A DNA stretch of 5,888 nucleotides from Pseudomonadota bacterium (GTDB lineage: Bacteria; Pseudomonadota; Alphaproteobacteria; Rhizobiales; Rhizobiaceae), in the NCBI GenBank assembly GCA_023399635.1, contig JAEWOP010000202.1:1-5888 (forward strand). The letters are read 5' to 3'. Both the position numbers and the translations under genes were made by a program. Every line of letters begins with the position of its first letter. The first letter of the stretch is position 1. Of the stretch, positions 1 through 3,436 are shown piece by piece. Below the pieces are notes generated by a model that worked only from the letters and a program-made list of their open reading frames with translations, was not told where the DNA came from and ran no database searches.

Positions 1-70
1 GCCGGATCATGCTCTTAATATCATTGCGCACGACGCCCACCGGGTATAGTGTCAAGTCTTCGGTAGCCAT
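1..70 (-). CDS. 5' end of a possible TrmO/TsaA-like tRNA methyltransferase (partial)
   Basis: A minus-strand frame opens with ATG at 70-68 and runs off the left edge, giving 23 codons: MATEDLTLYPVGVVRNDIKS followed by MIR. The core 'LYPVGVVRNDIKS' resembles the start of TsaA/TrmO-family proteins, where a first beta strand of the form 'x-PIGVVRsp/ndhK' begins the domain. In that family the enzyme uses S-adenosylmethionine to N6-methylate t6A37 in certain tRNAs, in the cytoplasm. Only this first strand is visible, so the family call rests on one short motif. There is no good Shine-Dalgarno before the ATG, and the in-frame Met 21 codons in would be too late for this motif. The gene diverges from the plus-strand ORF that begins 57 bp away. 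It could instead be an unrelated short frame. Confidence 0.4.
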   Translation of the reverse strand, partial: MATEDLTLYPVGVVRNDIKSMIR

Positions 71-114
71 TGTACGGGCGCTGCCGCTTCAGGGCCTATC
101 CCCTGGCCCCAATG

Positions 115-123
115 AAAGGAGGA
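115..123 (+). promoter_or_regulatory. Strong Shine-Dalgarno sequence
   Basis: AAAGGAGGA ends 4 nt before the ATG at 128, and its AGGAGG core (117-122) leaves a 5-nt spacer. It is the best ribosome-binding site seen in the window and is the main reason to take the following small ORF seriously. Confidence 0.6.
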
Positions 124-127
124 CGAC

Positions 128-370
128 ATGTCTTCCGACCTCCGACTAGATCGAAACCTCGTCAGCGTTAGCGACTTTGGCTATCGCGAGAACATCATTT
201 CAGGCAAAGCAGTCTCCTCTGAAATCGCTCCTGCAAAACTTGCCATGCGATGCCGGATGATACGATTAGAGCCTCAGATGCTGTTCCAACCTCCACCAAG
301 CTTCGTGGGAATGCGCGACGCGTCTTCTATGGGGCGCGGTGCAGCGAGAACGACACACCACCAACCGTGA
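128..370 (+). CDS. Small hypothetical ORF, 80 aa, doubtful
   Basis: The product is not recognised. Its N-terminal 35 residues (MSSDLRLDRNLVSVSDFGYR and onward to about SEIAPAKL) look protein-like. The remainder (from about residue 40, rich in Met, Arg and Pro, ending GAARTTHHQP) looks like non-coding translation. There is no signal peptide, membrane segment or known motif. Support comes almost entirely from the perfect Shine-Dalgarno 5 nt upstream. It ends 96 bp before the small basic protein gene at 467, in the same direction, so it could be a leader or first gene of that unit. It could also be the 5' stump of a longer gene that lost its frame near position 240-260, or a translated leader. 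An overlapping frame at 250-564 has no good start and is not called. Confidence 0.3.
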   Translation: MSSDLRLDRNLVSVSDFGYRENIISGKAVSSEIAPAKLAMRCRMIRLEPQMLFQPPPSFVGMRDASSMGRGAARTTHHQP

Positions 371-466
371 TCCAGGTGCAGACCGCACCGCTGCCTACAG
401 AGACGGATCATCGATCTGCAAGCATGGTTTGCGGCGTCCCCCACCTATCCAACAGAAAGAATGACC

Positions 467-607
467 ATGGCCAAGGGCCAACTAAGAAGCAATCGCGAGG
501 CTCGCAAGCCCAAGAAGGAAAAGGGTCCGGCGGCAACATCCCCCGCTTTTGGCAATCAGGTTAAGGGTGCCAGCGATGCGCTGAGCCTCGGCAAGAAGCA
601 GAAATAG
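467..607 (+). CDS. Small basic conserved hypothetical protein, 46 aa
   Basis: The protein begins MAKGQLRSNREARKPKKEKG and ends ASDALSLGKKQK. It is Lys/Arg-rich and has no hydrophobic segment, so it is probably cytoplasmic and disordered. The opening 'MAKGQxRSNREAxKPKKEK' matches, from memory, a family of very short uncharacterised proteins widespread in Rhizobiales; its function is unknown. ATG 467 is preferred over the in-frame ATG at 461 because the family starts at MAKGQ and the purine stretch AGAAAGA (454-460) then lies at a usable 6-nt distance. The stop (605-607) is 10 bp before the desaturase ATG, which suggests co-transcription and perhaps translational coupling, since the desaturase has no strong ribosome-binding site of its own. 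The basic charge could suit nucleic-acid binding, but that is only inference. Confidence 0.75.
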   Translation: MAKGQLRSNREARKPKKEKGPAATSPAFGNQVKGASDALSLGKKQK

Positions 608-617
608 ACTTCCGCTG

Positions 618-1655
618 ATGAATATTGCCGTCCGTCAACCGTCGAGGCCATCCGACCTCGATGCCTCCGCCTGGATGAAGACGCTGTCTCGATATCGGCA
701 GCCGCAACTCCGCCGCAGCACCTTCGAGCTACTTGTCACAGCACTCCCTTTCGCCATGTTGTGGGTGCTTGCTTATCTCTGCATTACCCATAAAATCTGG
801 CTCGGCCTCATTCTTGTGGTTCCGGCCGCAGCAGCCTTCCTGTTGCGGCTGTTCACGATCCAGCACGATTGCGGACACGGGGCCTTCTTTGCTCGTCGGA
901 GCCTGGACGACTGGACGGGACGCATTCTCGGCGTCCTGACCCTCACGCCCTACGACTACTGGCGTCGTGCCCACGCCATCCATCATGCCTCGGCTGGGAA
1001 CCTGGACCAACGTGGGATCGGCGACATCACTACGCTTACGGTAGCTGAATATCGTGCGCTGTCGCGGGTGCGCCGACTAGCTTACCGACTTTACCGGCAC
1101 CCACTGGTGATGTTCGGGATCGGGCCAATATGGGTCTTCCTGTTGAAACACCGACTACCATTCGGAATGATGCGCTCTGGCGCACTGCCTTGGGTCTCGA
1201 CCATGGCGACCAATCTCGCCGTCGCTCTTCTTGTCATCATTTCGGCATGGGCTGTCGGAATTGGGCCCTTTCTGGCAACCCACCTCCCAATCGTGCTGCT
1301 GGCAGGGGCGGCAGGTGTGTGGCTGTTCTACGTCCAGCATCAGTTTGAGGAGACGCACTGGGCGAAGGATGACAACTGGAATTTCCCCGGCGCAGCCCTT
1401 CACGGCGCTTCCCATTATGATCTGCCGCTGGTGTTGAGATGGCTTACAGGCAACATCGGGATTCACCACGTGCACCACTTATCGAGCCGCATTCCCTTCT
1501 ACAGGCTACCCGAAGTCCTACACCAACACCCCGAACTCGCCGCCATTGGGCGCGTGAGTCTTAGGGATAGCGTAGGCTGCGTTAGGTTGGTTCTATGGGA
1601 CGAGGAACGCGCAAGGCTGGTTCGTTTCCGAGATGTTCGCGAACGCCGAGGCTGA
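618..1655 (+). CDS. Membrane fatty acid desaturase (omega-6/delta-12-like), 345 aa
   Basis: Integral-membrane di-iron desaturase that introduces a cis double bond into acyl chains, using O2 and an electron donor, at the cytoplasmic membrane. All three histidine boxes that bind the iron pair are intact: HDCGH at residues 83-87, HAIHH at 119-123 and HHVHH at 283-287. Hydrophobic spans are at about 36-58, 60-78, 194-215 and 218-238, with a shorter one near 163-178. The stretch VQHQFEETHW (239-248) and the motif NIGIHHVHHLSSRIPFYRLPEV (boxed part 279-300) are typical of the bacterial DesA/omega-6 branch. The length of 345 aa is normal and the frame is undamaged. ATG 618 gives the usual short soluble N-terminus; only weak purine-rich sequence precedes it, so coupling to the small gene ending at 607 is plausible. 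Exact regiospecificity and substrate cannot be read from the sequence. No clear terminator follows. Confidence 0.93.
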   Translation: MNIAVRQPSRPSDLDASAWMKTLSRYRQPQLRRSTFELLVTALPFAMLWVLAYLCITHKIWLGLILVVPAAAAFLLRLFTIQHDCGHGAFFARRSLDDWTGRILGVLTLTPYDYWRRAHAIHHASAGNLDQRGIGDITTLTVAEYRALSRVRRLAYRLYRHPLVMFGIGPIWVFLLKHRLPFGMMRSGALPWVSTMATNLAVALLVIISAWAVGIGPFLATHLPIVLLAGAAGVWLFYVQHQFEETHWAKDDNWNFPGAALHGASHYDLPLVLRWLTGNIGIHHVHHLSSRIPFYRLPEVLHQHPELAAIGRVSLRDSVGCVRLVLWDEERARLVRFRDVRERRG

Positions 1656-1664
1656 CAGGCATCG

Positions 1665-1815
1665 ACAGCCACCTGATTGCTGCCGTCGATTTATCGAGCC
1701 TTCGCCCGTTTCGCCATAAATCTCGCGGTGTCGATGCCGCAACAATGCACTCTTTAACCATGTCCACGGTCGGCACCGATTGGTCGTGGCAGACACCTAC
1801 GGCGACGTTGATACG
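1665..1815 (-). pseudogene. Possible decayed C-terminal end of a GGDEF-like domain
   Basis: On the minus strand one frame starting at 1815 reads RINVAVGVCHDQSVPTVDMV and on to KECIVA. A second frame from 1738 continues GIDTARFMAKRAKAR, meets a TAA stop (1693-1691), then reads IDGSNQVAVDA. Joined, they resemble the end of a diguanylate cyclase domain: 'ITVSIGVA ... (about 20 residues) ... ADTALYxAKRAGRNRID', with the right spacing and with the stop falling where the last Arg would be. The GGDEF signature itself is not found upstream (1820-2000), so at most a fragment survives. The resemblance is weak and could be chance. Confidence 0.2.
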
Positions 1816-1983
1816 CGCACTCAGATCGCACCGTCGGTGCTAATCGTGTCTGACAATGCAAGCGTCTGCCGCACTGAGTCCTTTGTGCCGAATGCCGCCA
1901 TGGCCGGGTTGCGCCACAGCGGACATTGGATGGATGGAAGTCTCCTGCTTAGCTGAAGGGACGGCAGCCTACCTCGACCAGCT

Positions 1984-2157
1984 CTATCCGCCCCAGCCTT
2001 GCTGCCGACAATGATCTTCCGCAGCGTCGACGGCAGTCCTCTTGTCAGCGAAGGGGCCAAGCATCTTGATGGTACCGCGAAAAGAGACAAGGACGCTCTT
2101 GGTGAGAACGTCATAGATGATGCGCATTTCGCGCTCGTATGGGGTGCTGCTGGTCAT
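1984..2157 (-). CDS. Small hypothetical protein, 57 aa (possible)
   Basis: The minus-strand frame starts MTSSTPYEREMRIIYDVLTK and ends in a short acidic and basic stretch closing with HCRQQGWGG. The pattern 'short beta strands (MRIIYDV, SVLVSF), then GPFADKRTAVDAAEDHCRQQGW' looks like real small-protein sequence: an amphipathic helix follows a 'GPF' turn, with a terminal Gly-Trp. I do not recognise a named family. ATG 2157 is preferred because GGTGAG lies 4 nt upstream on that strand. An in-frame ATG at 2127 would give 47 aa starting MRIIYDV, and an earlier one at 2187 would give 67 aa. A competing frame (the 3' part of a 2419-2111 reading) overlaps its 5' part. It lies in a region of apparent decay and may be a remnant. 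Confidence 0.35.
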   Translation of the reverse strand: MTSSTPYEREMRIIYDVLTKSVLVSFRGTIKMLGPFADKRTAVDAAEDHCRQQGWGG

Positions 2158-2249
2158 GAAGCTCACCGCGAAATCGCGAGAGCGCAATCATCTCCCAGCC
2201 GCCGAACATCCGGCGATGAAGATCATCTAGGTCAGGGAGTGCCGTCTGT

Positions 2250-2467
2250 CTATCCCTGTGCCAAGAGCACGTGACACCGCCACACACAGGACGGCCCTGC
2301 CGCAAAGGCAGAGATAATGGCACGCCATCCCTCCGGCTCGTCGTTAATGGCTTCGGCTTTAGAAAACCAGCGACGAACCCCTTGATGGTCTCGACCGAGG
2401 CTGCGGCGGTCAGGATCATAACCGTCTTACCATCGACCTCGATGGAGCCGACGTCGAGAAAGCTCGT
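2250..2467 (-). pseudogene. Frameshifted protein-coding remnant, family unknown
   Basis: Two adjoining minus-strand frames both look like protein. The first (2467 to about 2367) reads TSFLDVGSIEVDGKTVMILT and on to AAASVETIKGFVAGF. The second, in another frame (2369 to 2250), reads WFSKAEAINDEPEGWRAIIS followed by AFAAGPSC and ends at TAG 2252-2250. The switch near 2368 is what a single-base indel would produce. The first frame is preceded at once by a stop (TAA 2470-2468), so any 5' portion would lie in yet another frame; the frame across 2470-2520 reads RLARFKREGLDDGVDKRAF. No family is recognised, and the joined reading is an inference. Confidence 0.3.
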
Positions 2468-3138
2468 TTATCGACACCGTCATCTAAACCTTCACGCTTG
2501 AAGCGGGCAAGCCGCTGTCGGCCCCTGCGTTCATTGCTCGGGGGGGCCCAGCCAACTCGTGAGGATACTCCAGTATCCGCCAGAACCCGTAGGACTTGCG
2601 CGCTCACGTCATGCAAGTAGCTGCAAAGACACTGCTTTTTCTGTTGGGAAATTGCGGCCACTGAACGGAGGGAAAGGGTCCAAAAAGGGATTGCCTGGGG
2701 GCCGTGGATTCGCACACCATTTCGATATCTTAGCGAAAAAAGTCTTTGAATTCCGTCTGTTTTCCCGCCGCGAGCGACCGTGGACGTCACCTTTGTGCCC
2801 TGGCTTTGGCCATCAGTCAACGGCGCGCCAGAGCGGCAATAATTTCCGCTTTCGGACCCAAGTTCGCGGTGAGGCGGCCATAAAGCGCCCGGCAGCTTTG
2901 CGCCTCCATTTCGGATGTTGAGGTCATCGCCTCTAGTCTCCGAAAGCGGATATGCCTCCACAGCAACTAGCTTCACGAAACGCGCGGCGCCGAGCGAATT
3001 CCATTGGGAGGGAGCGCGCCCTTCGACCGCAAGTGACAGCGTGAGCGACGATGCCAAAGACCAAGAGGCAAATCCGACGGCTCCCAGAACTCCATCAACT
3101 CCAGAAGGTAGTATATTGTTTGGGTGTCCCTCCGTCCC
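2416..3138 (-). other. Long open frame of uncertain coding status
   Basis: The minus strand is open for 241 codons including the stop, from just after a TAA (3141-3139) to a stop at 2418-2416. The only start near the left third is TTG 3057, which would give 213 aa. The N-terminal part (SGVDGVLGAVGFASWSLASS, then LTLSLAVEGRAP) is hydrophobic and could be a membrane or signal segment. The rest is Arg/Ser/Gly-rich and shows no motif. No ribosome-binding site was found and no other gene overlaps it to explain the openness as a shadow. The frame continues into the remnant region at 2250-2470. It may be a broken gene, a repeat-derived frame, or chance. Confidence 0.2.
2845..2950. repeat. Perfect 12-bp inverted repeat, 82-bp spacer
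   Basis: TCCGCTTTCGGA at 2845-2856 is matched by its exact reverse complement TCCGAAAGCGGA at 2939-2950. Each arm is itself partly palindromic (TCCG...CGGA). The 82-bp interior shows no coding evidence beyond the long minus-strand frame that spans it. It could be a regulator-binding pair, the ends of a small intergenic repeat element, or coincidence. Confidence 0.5.
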
Positions 3139-3311
3139 TTAGCTCGTCCAGGGTGCCGGCGGCGTGTTCGTCGCCAAATCATTAGGCATCGCGACGCGTA
3201 TTGAAACGCGGCCTGCCCATCGATTAGCAGTGTATTTGGCGATCAATGCCGAAGATCGGTCTGATATAGGAGCCGTAGGAGAAGATTGCGCCGCGAATCT
3301 TGCCGCTTGGG

Positions 3312-3326
3312 TTAACTATTCGTGAA
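3312..3326 (+). promoter_or_regulatory. CtrA-like box 1 (degenerate)
   Basis: TTAA-CTATTCG-TGAA fits the TTAA-N7-TTAA consensus of the alphaproteobacterial cell-cycle regulator CtrA at seven of eight positions. It lies 111 bp upstream of the adhesin ATG and shares GGGTTAAC (3309-3316) with the second box. Binding is inferred only. Confidence 0.3.
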
Positions 3327-3365
3327 GTTCGCCCGGGCCCGATATAGCCGGATATGCCGGATGGG

Positions 3366-3380
3366 TTAACAGAGTATTGA
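3366..3380 (+). promoter_or_regulatory. CtrA-like box 2 (degenerate)
   Basis: TTAA-CAGAGTA-TTGA also matches TTAA-N7-TTAA at seven of eight positions. It begins exactly 54 bp after box 1, again inside a GGGTTAAC octamer (3363-3370), and ends 56 bp before the adhesin start. Such a position suits a promoter-proximal regulator site. Confidence 0.3.
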
Positions 3381-3436
3381 TTAGAGCCTGACTCCACTGT
3401 TGATTGCGGCCCAGGGATTACTGGGGATTGTAAATC

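Larger units (their letters stand above)
1656..3436. other. 1.78-kb stretch without an intact recognisable gene
   Basis: Between the desaturase stop and the adhesin start I recognise no intact gene. Short stretches read as plausible protein but change frame or meet stops, mainly on the minus strand (near 1665-1815 and 2250-2467). One short minus-strand ORF (1984-2157) and one long minus-strand open frame (2416-3138) are possible. The last 130 bp before 3437 carry TTAA-containing motifs and are the likely promoter region of the adhesin. No terminal inverted repeats, transposase motifs or target-site duplications were found, so the cause of the decay is not visible. Confidence 0.6.

Noticed and set aside
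250..564. A 104-aa plus-strand frame
   Set aside because: It overlaps the small basic protein gene in another frame, has no ribosome-binding site, and its product has low-complexity shadow character.
729..1478. Minus- and plus-strand frames within the desaturase gene
   Set aside because: The desaturase frame carries all three histidine boxes and the membrane spans; the others have no motif and overlap it fully.
1653..1675. Weak inverted repeat GGCTG...CAGCC after the desaturase stop, considered as a terminator
   Set aside because: The stem is only 5 bp, the loop is long and there is no U-run, so it does not support a terminator call.
2540..2546. Run of seven G
   Set aside because: Unusual and possibly a slippage or sequencing-error site, but it lies in non-coding or decayed sequence and supports no feature by itself.
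1656..3436. Insertion sequence, CRISPR array or tRNA in the gene-poor stretch
   Set aside because: I found no transposase motif, no terminal repeats with target duplication, no regularly spaced repeats, and no cloverleaf or TTCRA-type tRNA arm.
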